The notes under the pieces were generated by a model. That model had not been told where the DNA came from and did no database searches. It worked only from the letters and a program-made list of their open reading frames with translations. 64,000 nucleotides of DNA from Trema orientale (Eukaryota; Streptophyta; Magnoliopsida; Rosales; Cannabaceae): NCBI GenBank assembly GCA_002914845.1, contig JXTC01000032.1, positions 186,001-250,000 on the forward strand. Reading direction: 5' to 3'. Position 1 is the stretch's first letter; the number at the start of each line of letters is the position of its first letter. Made by a program: the position numbers and the translations under genes. Shown one piece after another: positions 15,108 through 26,896 of the stretch.

Positions 15108-18100
15108 TTACTGACTGGTCATGTCTTGGAAGCTGCTGCCTAAGCTGGCCCCATGTTGCTTAATAATTTTGACCGCCTGTAGAAGGAGGTCTTGTTCTGT
15201 TGAGTAGAACTCATCCTTTCTCTATAATCATGAAATGAATATTAAAGCAGACATCAGGACATTGTGTAAAAAGAAGGAGATAATTTAATACTACATAATT
15301 TCAGATGAGATTACCATATGTTTTAGGTTGCATCCAAGAGTCAGTTCTGCAAACGAACTTTCAATTCGAGACAAGAAACAATATGGGGCCTCTTTTCCCA
15401 AGAAAACCTTAGAGTGTGATCTTAGCATACTGATTATATCATTTGCTATCTGGGGAATCTTATCCAAATCATTAATCTGCAAGGGGATTTTAGTGACAAC
15501 GGCACGCCACTCCGCACGTGACTTGTTCACGATTACCTAAAAAATTTAGATGAGACTTGCTTAAGTATACAATTGAGATCCTGAATAACTTGCTAGAGCA
15601 AATTAATTATCTATACAATTGAGATCCTGAATAACTTGCTAGAGCAAATTAATTATCTACATTGAATTAGACTCGAGTGAACATCAGTATGGTCATTAGT
15701 CAATTATCGAAGCAGGATATCAAATCACACATGTACACACAATTAGACTTATATTTTTTAGATACTTACAACCAAAACAACAAAATAAATGTACGCACAC
15801 AATTAAAGATCAATATGCAGTCAAAAAAGAATAAATGTACTGAGACATCTCAGCCTCGGTTTGAATCATTAACACTCTTGATAGATGCACATAGAACACC
15901 CCAGAAGATCATGTTTTGTTGAATTTTGAAACCTCCTAAAAAAATGTTTACACCAATGAATTTAGGACTTAATTAAGACAGCACAAGTTTGAGATTCATG
16001 GATGAGACAAGATTACACCATGCAATATGACAAAATAGACAGCACTTCCATAGCACCCCATTCTAGAATTACGTCAAGTAGTCCTATTACTGGACTTAAC
16101 TACTTTGCATCACTAACGGTTATGTCAATTACATCAGCCAGTCCACTACGTACTACATTAATGAAATTAAGGAGCTGCACTCAATAGAAAATATTTAAAT
16201 TAATCTCAAGGCACCAATATCCAAACGTCACAAGGGAGAAAAGAATCCTACTACAACTCCTTTTTGACTATTAAAAAAATGTAGCTAGCATCAATTTCTG
16301 CAAGGAAAGAATAAAAACAGGACCAGGGAAATTCAAAGAGAGGTTCATTGATCCCAAGGCAGCACTTTTTGTTACAACATAAATTTGAACATCAAGGATA
16401 CTCGAAACTGCCAGGTATCGGAAACAGAGATTTTTTACTTGGATGATTTCACCTCATCTAAACTTGAGTCGAGTGTGGGAGGTGCCTTACGCTTAAGCAT
16501 CAAAACTTAAGGGCAAGATGCCCAAAAAAGACAAGTGATTATGAGTCTACCAATTTACGGATAAAATTAGACTGTCTCAGTAAAATATTAATATAAGTTC
16601 AGGTCTATCTTATTGACGAAATGGCAAGTGCATAACCAGCGAAAGGATTAAAGAGAAAAAGAACTTTACCTGACTAGAAAACAGTGAATTCGGGACAATG
16701 ACAGGAAATTTCTCAGCATTCAGCAATGAAGTGGTAGTAAGTCCCATTTCCACCACCTGACCTTCTATAGATCCAGCCTGCAATAGTAAAACCATAAACA
16801 CTAGGAAGTAAATAAGCACCAAAACAGAAAATAACAATATTAGGTAATAAGTATGTTGCAGATTCTGTGTGCCAACGAGTCTGAAAGACGAATTTAACCT
16901 ACAGTTTTTTTTTTTTTTTTTTTAAATGACGAGAATTCCAAAGACTGTCATATATGAAGTGGATTTTCATGAATAACTAAAGTATTTCCTTTGGTCCATT
17001 GTGGTAGTACAAATTCTTTCATGGCCTTTACACTAACTAGATTCAGAGCAAAACTTTGTTTTCAGAACACTTTCTCCAAATATAGAGAAAAAAAAAGGGA
17101 GTCTAACGTACTTTAATTGTATCCCCAAGTGAAAATGGCTTTGAAAATTGCATAGACAAACCACTTAGCACATTTCCAAGGATGTCTCGAGCAGCAAAAG
17201 CAGTAGCAACACCTGCATTAAAGTCCAGCGTAGAAAGGTTATGTTTTTAATTATTATGGGCTTAGATTATTACTTAAAAGAAACAATCAAGAAAGTATCA
17301 TGCTCCTCCATATAACTTGATAAGAAATTTCAAATGGGTGACAGTTGAATCAGTAAATTAAAATCAATCAAATCAACTAACAAGTGATAAAGTCATATAG
17401 ATTTATTTGCGATAATTGCAACATGTGGAATTCGTTTTAAAAAGCTATCCTTGTTAGGAGAAGTAATAACAAGTTATTCTTGGTATGCATCACAGCAACT
17501 GGTGAGATTGACAATCCTAAGCATTATTTTACAAGAAGATACCTTAGTTATAAAGAATAGTAGAAATGGACGAGCATAGAAAACTGGCAGTTGATACTGA
17601 CCTCCTATGCCACCAACCGTGAGAATAGATTGAACAGCCACTCCGCATGCTTCCGCTAAAGCCATTAAACCAATTACAAAAAGACCAACAGATGAAATTT
17701 TGTCAAGAGCGAGCAACTTCTCACGATCAAGACCTGCCGCAATAGGACCAGCCAATGCACGAGCAAACACATTGGTTTTCCACCGATGCAGAAACCACAC
17801 AAATGAAAGGATAACAGCACCCCTCCATGCCTGTGAAAGGTACTGTGATGCAATAGTGGTTGGTGCTACCATCATGCCACTGCAAATCAAAGTCATCCAA
17901 ACAGTATCATGTAATGAAAAGCGTAAACACACTTATCCAAATAAAAGATGATTTAGACGCATATACAGAACATGGAACCACTTACATTTGTGTAAATGCC
18001 ATGAAGGTAACTAGATATCGTACTGGATCCTCCAAAGCACCCCAAAGACTTTTCTCATACGGAACATCTTCTCCAGACACGCTTTTAGATAATAAAGCAA

Positions 18101-18839
18101 CAGGACCCTGTGTGGAATACTTGTGAAGCCTCCTCAAAATCCTAGGCAACACAAACCAAGCCAATAGAGTACCAATGAACGTATAAGCAACTGGAACAAC
18201 CACAGTTTTGAGATACGGGTGTGAATCCAGCAACTGTTCAACATGAGGAGCCAGTTCAACGGAAGCTTCCTTAGCTTTCTGCCCGGTATAAGTTGCCCCA
18301 TCCACTGCACTTTGCCAAATATCCTTAATCTTATCAAGCCAATCATTTCCAACACCAGTGTCAGAAACATTTACTTCACTGGCACCAGATGACACTGAGA
18401 CTGCTTGGTCCACACCTTTACCAGCATCGTTACCAGAAGACGACGAATATAAACAATATCTTGAAAGAGGGCTCACGGACAGAGGAGGAATAGCTCTCCT
18501 AGAGAGCGAGTTTGACAATGTCGATGAAAATGCATAATTAGGTCTAGTTGTATAACATCTGATATCAACATGAGACTTAGAACCCAATACTTTTTTACGA
18601 GTGTTTCCAGTGCTTTGAAATGATTGTGTTTCTCTCACTTGATAATCAAGATTTGCATAAGCATATGAAGTTCTTACACAAATTCCTTCAGTGTAGTAAT
18701 TCACAGACTTCACATGACAGTTACCTGAATGAAACGAAGTATTGGATAATGGTAGCAATCTCGCTGAGTTCTGCGGTTTCGGACAGAGATTGATACAATT
18801 ACGAAGCACCTTGGATATGGAAAACCTTAATCCAGCCAT
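15108..18839 (-). CDS. MSL1-like: MscS-like mechanosensitive ion channel, mitochondrial (MSL1-like)
   Basis: Tension-gated channel of the MscS family, predicted for the inner mitochondrial membrane. Minus-strand exons: 18839-17986, 17879-17602, 17212-17112, 16777-16670, 15536-15315, 15221-15108; 1677 nt, 558 residues, phases consistent. The first 130 residues are rich in Ser, Arg and Tyr and poor in acids, as in a mitochondrial presequence. Hydrophobic segments follow near residues 225-245 and 265-375. The MscS pore and beta domain spans GGIGGVATAFAARDILGN to SLGDTIKAGSIEGQVVEMG, and the VPNSLFSSQVIVNKSRAEWR block follows. The C-terminal domain ends ASLGSSFQDMTSQ. Arabidopsis MSL1, the closest family I recognise, is somewhat shorter; the extra length is in the N-terminal part. 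The start is the first ATG of the open frame and is not confirmed. Confidence 0.93.
15566..15657. repeat. Exact 46-bp tandem duplication in an MSL intron
   Basis: The unit beginning TATACAATTGAGATCCTGAA occurs twice head to tail with no difference seen. It lies in the intron between the exons ending at 16670 and starting at 15536. Lack of divergence suggests a recent slippage or repair event. Confidence 0.9.
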
Positions 18840-19577
18840 TACAGCAGCATAGCATATAAAAAGAATCTAACAGAGACTTGATTCAAGTATGTTATCTACC
18901 AAACTTGTCAATGGAATCTCAATCTGCGACTCTGAAAAAATAAAATCAACAAATTAATAGCAATTAACCAACACTCTAGAACCCAATACACTAAAATCAA
19001 AGTTAAGCAATAAATCATACAAGAAAACTATATACAATTAAAAATGATGACAAAATATGTCCGTACAAAACCCATAAACCCTAAACCCCCAGTATGGATG
19101 CCCAAAAGAGAAATAAATAAATACATAAACATTGAATCGTAACTTGTGTTGAAATTTGACCTAAACAACTTAAGACTTCTCAAATTTAAGCAAACCAGAC
19201 AATACTAAATTCGAATTTGATCCAAGAAAAATGTAGAATCCAACTTTAAAAAAAAAAATCACTTGAAAGAATTTTATACTTATAGTTCTTTGGTTTTATT
19301 TTCTAGTATTTTCCTGTGTTTTCTCGGAGACCAAACGCAAAATCAATTAGTGCATACCCGTTGGAGTCGAATTTGGGGATTTACAAGAGCTTTAGAAGAG
19401 GGAAAATAATCAAAAGATGGCGATGCGGCAAAGCAAAGTATCAGAATTTTTCCTTTTTCGTTTTAAGTTTTGGTCAATTTCAATAATACCCCTTCTCAAA
19501 AACAAATTTCAAAAATACCCCTTAAATTCGGGGTCTCTAACACTATGGACCTTTGAGGCTTTGACTGTTTTTTATTT
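18840..19577 (-). promoter_or_regulatory. Upstream region of the MSL gene
   Basis: The 740 bp before the MSL start codon hold its leader and promoter. No clear TATA box is placed. The short open frame at 19417-19632 on the plus strand shows no recognisable protein and runs into the MITE cluster. Confidence 0.4.
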
Positions 19578-20454
19578 GAGTAATGTTATGTGTCAGCGCC
19601 ACATGATGTATCTGTTTTTTATTGGAAGATAAAATGGCACTTCAAGTGAATCCAATGTAGGACTTAGTGTATTAATTTTATCTTTTAATTAAAAATTGAC
19701 ACATAGTGTGGTGCTTAACACCTTAAAGTAATGCTTTGGGGTACCATATGGTGCCCAACACAATATGATGTATCAATCTATTACTGACTAATTATATTAC
19801 ATTTCAGGTAGGGTATATATAGGACTCAGTTTATTAATTAGAATCACCAGTAACAGACTAACACATCGTTGTGGTATTGGGCATAACTGGTTTTCCATAG
19901 CATTGTTCGGCCCCTTAAGGTGCCCCATAATATTACTTTTTTTTAAAATAATATTATAGGGCACCATATAATGCCTAACACTATATGATGTGATAGTCTA
20001 TTACTGGGGTCCATGTGGGATCCACTTTTAATAAGAAAAATATGTGATCCACTTCATTAATTATAATTATCCCGTAACAGATCACATGTTATTGTGGTGT
20101 TGGTACTGTTGGTATCCATAAAATTGTTCTCTATTTATTTTATTTTATCTTTTTTTTAATGATAGATGGTAAAATTGCAATGGGCCACTATATGGTATCC
20201 AACACCACGTGATGTGTCAATTTATTACTGGCTAATTATAATTACACTTTAGGTGGGGTCCATGTGGGATCTAATTTATTAATTAGAATCAACCAGTGAC
20301 AGACTGATACATCATTGTGATATTAAGCACCACTAGTCATCATAGCATTGCTCCAAATTAATGATGTGTTAGGCATCACTAGTACTCCATAGTTATGCTC
20401 TAAATTAATGACGTGTTGGGCACCACTAGTGCCTATAACATTGCTCCAAATTAT
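19578..20454. mobile_element. Nested or tandem cluster of MITE family A copies
   Basis: At least four diverged family A copies lie side by side: about 19578-19725 (right end lost), 19726-19908, 19946-20131 and 20174-20353, then end fragments to 20454. Each has the inner core ATGATGTGTC..GACACATCATTGTGGT and most end in TAGCATTGCTC or a close variant. Copies abut or cut into each other, so insertions probably targeted older copies. No clean target duplications remain. Confidence 0.75.
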
Positions 20455-21412
20455 ATATTTCCCTTATGAATTATTAGTCTTATAGAATTTTGCCCTTGAA
20501 TTAATTTTTTGTTACGCGAATTTCCCTTATACAATTCATTTATTACAAAATTGTTCATTCGGTCAATATTTGTGTATAAATTAATAGAAAAATGATGTGG
20601 GAGCTATTTTTAACTTTTTTCTTTTATTAATTTATTGGAAAAATAAACTAAATTCATAAAGAAAAATTTAAATTTCTCTCTCCGACTTTCACCTCCTCTC
20701 CCTCTTTGAAACAATTTGATTAAAAACAATAGAATGAAATGAACTGACTAGTACAACAATGAAATGAAACAGGGACGGAGCCAGCAAGTTCATTAAGTAG
20801 GGGCATAATGGCATAATTAGAGCGTTAGGTATAATTTTAGTCAATTTTCAGTGGAGACAAAAAACTGTTTTTGCTAATTTTTAGTAAAGACCCAATTTTT
20901 TTTTCTTTTTTAATATATGTAAAAAAAATCCCAAAACCCAATGAAAGTATATGCCCCCACCAGTTCCCTTATCCCTCCACCCCAAAATGAAAGCAAGTAA
21001 GATTAAAAACAAACAGAATGTATAACTATAGAAATAAAATTTGAACTAAGTAAGTCAATGTTTTCTATTTGTTTGTTTTGGGCTTCTAAAAAAAATAATG
21101 AAATTTGAATGTAGGATTATTTCATTTTTGCCTCCCGAAGCATGTAGATTGCAAAACTTTGCCCTGAAGGAATGGAAGTGTCAAAATATGGTATCCATCC
21201 TCAAAACTAACCGAAGGTAACATTTTTAAAACAATTTGAAAAAATTAAAAAAAAAAAAAGTTATGCAACTTTTTATATTACTTGGAGAAAATAAATGAAT
21301 TTGTATACATCAAGGGGAAAACATGAAAAAAAAAACAAAAACTTAACTTATTAAAAGTCCACTGAGAGTTGTTGTATTCCCATATTATTAAGAAGTTAGA
21401 AGACGAATGACA
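20455..21412. other. Intergenic, no gene seen
   Basis: AT-rich spacer between family A copies. It contains stretches common in plant repeats (for example near 20770 and 21110), with no coding signal. Confidence 0.4.
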
Positions 21413-21587
21413 GAATAATGCTATAGGGCACCAGTGGTGCCCAGTACCATAATGATGTGTTAGTCTGTCACTGATTATTCATAATTATAATTCAGACATG
21501 GGCCCCAATTTATTAATTAAATCATCCGGTGATAAACAGACATGTCATTGTGGTGCCTAGCACCACTGGTGCACTATAGCATTGCTC
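21413..21587. mobile_element. MITE family A copy (175 bp) with near-perfect 9-bp target duplication
   Basis: Ends GAATAATGCTATAGGGCACC and GGTGCACTATAGCATTGCTC are inverted repeats. Flanks are CGAATGACA (21404-21412) and CGAATGATA (21588-21596), matching at 8 of 9. A 9-bp duplication is the standard mark of Mutator-like insertion. No coding capacity, so it is non-autonomous. Confidence 0.88.
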
Positions 21588-22069
21588 CGAATGATAAGAT
21601 TACTTTTTTATATTCAATTGTCTCATTGGTTGATATATAAACTCTACTAAAAACATTATGTTATAATAATATTATAAAAATATAATAGAGCTTATGTGTC
21701 AAATACATACTCTACTAAAAATATCATATTATAATAATATTATAAAAGTATAATAAAGCTTATATGTCAAATACCGAGATGCATGAGTGGAAGAGAAAAT
21801 GGTCCTAGTATTGCTATATTGAAAAGGGAAAAAAGGAAAATTGAAAAGAAACTATGAAGTTTGCTTATCAATTGAATATGTAATCTAAATTGGTTGTCAT
21901 CGAAATCGAATTGGTAGTAGGAAAGCTTATTTTCTTCAACAAATTACGAGTCACAATATCAATCAACAATCATAATAGTAGCATTTGTAGATACTATTTA
22001 AATAGTGACACTAACTCAAAAAAATTTTATTCTTATTTATTCAGTATTCATATATTTATTTACTATGGG

Positions 22070-22885
22070 AAAACTATTTTTAGTGTTTTATCAAAAAAAA
22101 AAAAAAAAACCACACATTTTTATTTATATCTAATAAATCTTCAATTTACATTTTCCTATCAAACAATACCAGATCTATATATTTAGTCAAAATTTGAAGT
22201 TTAGTTTGTTGCAAAAGATAATTTTATATTTTAAACTCATAAAACATAAATTAAAACTAATAAATAATAAAACCAATTATTTTTGTCTTTCTTTTTTTTT
22301 TTAAAAAAAAAATATGTTAAGTGAAAACAAGAATTATTAAAAATGAAAAGACTTTCAACCATTCAAAAAAATTGAAAAAAAAGAGTGACAAAAGTCAAAA
22401 AAAATTATCGTTTTGTCCTTCTTTTTTTCAAGAGTTTAAATTATTCAAAATAATTATATTTTTTTAAAAAGAGAGAATGAGAAAAATTTAAAAAAAAATC
22501 TTATTTTTTAATCGTTTTAAAGTGAAAATAATAATTATTGAAACTAAAATGAGTTTAAATTATTCAAAATAATTAAATGTTAAAAAGAAAAAGAGTGACA
22601 AAAGTTTTTATTTTTAATAATTATTATTTTCACCCAAAATATTTTTCTTAAAAAAAAAAAGAAAGATAAAAATAATTGGTTGAATATTTACAATTTTTAA
22701 TATATGTTTTATGAATTTAAAGGGTGGAATTGTTTTTTTCAACAAACTATAGTTATAATTTTGACTAAATACGTCGGCTCCAATCTATTTGATAAAAATA
22801 TGCAAACTGAATGTTTAGTTTGATATAAATGAAAATGTGTGGGTTTTTTTTTTTTTTTTTTTTGATAAAGCACTAAAGTTGTGAT
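22070..22885. mobile_element. Fold-back element, about 0.8 kb, with very long arms
   Basis: The left arm from 22070 (TTTAGTGTTTTATC, poly-A, CCACACATTTTTATTTATATC) is mirrored by the right arm ending at 22885 (GATATAAATGAAAATGTGTGG, poly-T, GATAAAGCACTAAAG). Pairing continues inward through TTTAGTCAAAATT..CATAAAACATA..CCAATTATTTTTGTCTTTC to about 22350 and 22600. Arms are roughly 260 bp each and diverged. The central part is A/T-rich without coding content. The arms could form one long hairpin in RNA or single-stranded DNA. Confidence 0.75.
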
Positions 22886-24192
22886 TTTTTTTTTTTAATA
22901 TTATCCCATTTACTATTTACGTATATTTTGCGAATCAGATTGGTAGATTAGTTTCGTTTAGTTAGTTATTGACGTGTCAAACTGTTGGCTAATTATTATT
23001 TAAAAGTTGTTAGAAGTTTGATAACCAGTTTTGGTCAGCTCGAGTTAGTTTAAACTAACTCTTATTATCTTTATCAAGTATGATTGCATGAGCATTGTTT
23101 GTCCTCATTATTTGGTTAATTAATCACAGTTCAGTCGATATCATTATAAAGATTATTATATGCTAGCAATTGAAGTTTCGAGGAGCTTCCAATTTTTTTT
23201 TTTTCCCAGTAGAAAATAAGGTTATTATGCGTTATGTTTTCCCCCTTCTTCCTATTTTTAATTATTTTATAATTTTTATATCTTAGAAGCGACGGGGATA
23301 TCATAACATAATGCTTGTTTACGTGTACTTTAGTATGAGCCCCGAAATATGGTTTGCCTCTTATAAATGTAACAATCCCTATTTTATCATTAACAAATTA
23401 TATAATCTGAAAATACAAATATTTGTTTTTAATTAATACATATTCACATCAATTGGTAAAATAAATTTTTAATTATAGAATTTGAAATTAATTGCTTTTA
23501 AGTCACCTCATAAGCGAAATATTACATTCTGAATTTCCAAAGAATATTTCTTAAAATATCCATACACAATTTAGAGAATAAATTGGGTGATATGTGCAAC
23601 AAGTTTCTGCTTGTTTCCTTTTAAAGAGGAGCATTTGAAAAAAAAAAAAAAAAAAACCATTTAATAATTGGAGCAATGGAGCATAAACCAACTGCTTCTT
23701 AACCAGTTTCCATCTCGATTATCTGACTTATAATATTCACAAGCTGTCAGTTTGGACTTTTATTTTCTCTTCTTTTTTTTTTTTTAATCCATATCCACAA
23801 AAAACTAAAGCAAGGACTTCTGTTTATAGTATTAAACCTAAATTACAATTCCTAAATAATAAATATGTATTTTATACTCTTTAAGGATAAATTGCATGAA
23901 AAGCTGCTTGGTGTGATTAAGCTAAAAAAATAATAACCGCATACTGAAAATAAACATCCATATAGAAAATGTTTGCTGTCCATAAGGAACTTAAAATAAC
24001 ATTATCTCCTAATTATTGTATTGAAAACTGAAGTTAAATATTAAAAATTATACCCAGCATTATCTTACTTAGCTTATGACTAAAAAGAACTAAGCATGCC
24101 AAATCATATATGATGTGTGGAATTGGTGCTAGCTTCAACATAAATTAGAGTTTTGCTAAGAATAGTTACAGGATATGCAATATGATAATTTA
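22886..24192. other. Intergenic, no gene seen
   Basis: AT-rich spacer with poly-A and poly-T runs near 23205, 23640 and 23775. No coding or RNA-gene signal found. Confidence 0.45.
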
Positions 24193-25042
24193 GGGCATAT
24201 TTCGCATTGTTTTTTATTCTCAAAGTTGTGTTTAAAAATGAGAATAAAAACTGTTTTTTATTATTTTTAAAAAACACTAAGTATTTAGCAAATGTTTTCT
24301 AAAAATCAGCTTTTGGGAGAAAAAATTAGATGAATATAAAAAAAGTTATATTCGTATTATAAAAAAAAATCAGAGAGAGTGAGGAAAGATAAATTTAAGT
24401 AAGGGAATGAGAATAGAGAAAGTCATAAGAGAAAGAGTAATGAGACAATAATGAATGAGAAATTGATGAGAGAGAATGAGGAAATAAAATGTGGTGAGAA
24501 AGAAAGAAAAAATAGAAACCTATAAAAGTACATAAGAGAGATAAAGTGATAAGAATGCATGAGGAGAGGGAATAAAGATAGAGAAAGTCATAAAAAGTAA
24601 AGTAGCAATAGAGAATGAAGAAAGAGAATGTGATTAAAAAAAGAATGAATAGAAAATGATGAGAGGAAATGAGGAGAGAGAAAGTAATGAGATAAAATAA
24701 GAAGAGGGAAAGTGATCGGAAAGAATGAAAAGTGAGAAAGTAATGAGAGAGAATGAAGAGAAAGATAATGATAAGAGAAAAAATGAGGATAATGAAAATG
24801 ATGAGAGAGAATAAGGAAAAAAAAATTAAAGAGAGAAAGAATGATGAGAGAATATATATGTGAAAGTCACATGAAACAATGAGTTTTTAAAAAAAAATTA
24901 AGAAAATATTTTGAAAATAATATTTTGTTATTTTTTGAATTTTTTTTTTAACTTTGTTTTTAAAAATTATTCTCAGAGAACAATACCAAATACCCTTACT
25001 TATTTACAAAAAATAATTTTTTAGTTATGATGCCAAACACCC
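24193..25042. mobile_element. Fold-back element with a 450-bp purine-rich core
   Basis: Ends start GGGCATATTTCGCATTG and close with GATGCCAAACACCC; inner arm sequences TTTTTATTCTCAAAG and ATTATTCTCAGAG pair as inverted repeats, with a second TIR-like end at about 24995. The flanks ATAATTTA and TTAATTTC are 8-bp sequences matching at 6 positions, which would fit a decayed hAT-type duplication. The core (about 24370-24850) is a degenerate repeat of AGAGAATGAGGA-like units, nearly all purine on the plus strand. Confidence 0.55.
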
Positions 25043-26633
25043 TTAATTTCTACGAAAAAGCTACACAACCCTCATTGTGTATGCAGAGAAAACAACCATG
25101 TTGATTTTTTTTTTTCCCGAACGTGATCTCAATCTCTCAAGTGAATGTTAAAGAGTGGGAAAAAAAAAGAACATATTAAGAGACAAGGCAACCATAAAAA
25201 GTCGTGTGATTTAGCTGCCTTTTTCTTTCTCTCTCTTTTTTTTTTTTTCAAAGGTAAGTTGAACTTTCACATTTTTTCAAACCATTTATCGGATAGATTC
25301 TTTTTTTTTAATGATTAAAGAAAACATAGATTGAAAAGTCTCAATTAGGGTGTCATGTTCATCAACGGTAAGAGATAAATAATTGCAGATTACACAACTA
25401 TTTTTAACCGTTATCACCTAGATTATTCTCGTAGAAAGTTTAATGAGTACTATTGGTACCATAACCTCCATTTTGGGTGTGAATTTGCAAAGCACAATGC
25501 ATGTTGGACAAAATAGGGTGAGTGTCAATTTTTTACACTTTATTTTAATAAATATTCAATTCTTTCTCGTATAATTAATGGTCATGGTCAGATATAATTA
25601 GTATATCAACTAATACACTAATTTCAGTTTATATACTCGGTTCTTTAATTGTTATACCTAGGAAAATGAACATATATTTCAAAGAGAAAAAAAAAAGTTA
25701 TACTATAAAGTTTTTTTATATGCATATATGCAAGTTTTCGTATTGTGTAACTTCACAATTAATACCTTTAATTTTAAATTTTCTTTATTCCATGTCCACT
25801 CCAGAGTCCGGTAGAACATCAATAGATATACGACTATTTGAGGGCCTTGAATCTATTTTAGTAGTTTAAACAAGGTTTAGTAACATTTATTTCAATTTTT
25901 CTTTTACGATTTCTATTGTTGATCAATTAAATCAAACAATATAGCAATTCTTTTATCTTCTCTAGAACAAACGAGAAGATGAAACAGTTAAGTTAGAGTG
26001 GACACACAAAAATAAAATAAAATAAAATAAATTGTTTCCATAGAGCTCTGTATGGTCCTTTTTTTTTAAAAAAAAAAAAGAAAGAAAGATGTGCCTATCT
26101 TGTATATTTTGTTTCATATATAGACCCAAAAATCGACCTTTAAATACTAATAAATGTGTGTTTGTTTATTTATTGTTTTTTTTTTTTCAGATTAACCAAC
26201 GTATTCTTTTGCATAAAATTGTTGAAAGTTGTGTTAAATTAAGTAGGTGGTTACATTGAATACAAAATTTTAGATCATTGGTGTCTTACAAATTTAATAA
26301 AGGATGTTTAAAATTTTAATACTTATCCATCACAACTCACTATTAAGAGCCCACATGAATCTCATATTAATTCCTTACACAAAACAATCACAAGACCCTC
26401 CATTAAAGTGTGACTGATTAAGTTATAATTCTGGATATAATTGTTTCGGCCATTTAAAAAAAAAAAAAATTGTTTCGCGCTCCATTTTTGCATCGCAAGT
26501 ATCCATTTATGTGAACTATATTGGCAGAACTCGCAAAAATGGACGGTCTTAATTAGTCACCTACATACTAACGGGAAAATGACCAAAAAAAAAGTCCAAC
26601 TTTTGTTTCCACATCACCAGGATACTCCACCCC
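25043..26633. other. Intergenic, upstream of the glycosyltransferase gene
   Basis: AT-rich with a short AAAAT repeat at about 26010-26030 and several homopolymer runs. No gene seen. Confidence 0.5.
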
Positions 26634-26641
26634 TATATAAA
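26634..26641 (+). promoter_or_regulatory. Probable TATA box of the DUF604 glycosyltransferase gene
   Basis: TATATAAA in a GC-richer local setting (CCACCCC before, GACTG after), about 260 bp before the chosen start codon. It is followed by a CT-rich leader, a layout common in plant promoters. Confidence 0.55.
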
Positions 26642-26679
26642 GACTGTACTACACTACGCCTCTTCACACACAACACGTT

Positions 26680-26881
26680 CCCTCTCTCTCTCTCTCTCAA
26701 TCTCTATCTCTCTCTCTCATTTTTTAAATTAATTTATTCATTTTCGTTTTTAGTGCTCATTTTCTTCCCAACTCTCTTTCTAGCCAAACAAACACAAAAA
26801 CCCTGAGGCCAAGTGGGGAAAGAAAAACCATGTATTATTAGTCATTACACACACATACATACATACATACATACATACACA
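26680..26881. repeat. Leader microsatellites: (CT)n and (ACAT)n
   Basis: CT-rich runs at about 26681-26718 and an (ACAT)n run at about 26849-26880 lie between the TATA element and the start codon, so they should be in the 5' UTR. Both are likely length-variable between individuals. Confidence 0.8.
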
Positions 26882-26896
26882 CGCAGAGAAGGAGCT

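Noticed and set aside
26813..26896. Upstream extension of the glycosyltransferase frame beginning at 26813
   Set aside because: It begins with GTG, not ATG, and encodes a His-Thr-Tyr run from the (ACAT)n microsatellite. The ATG at 26897 leads straight into a normal type II anchor.
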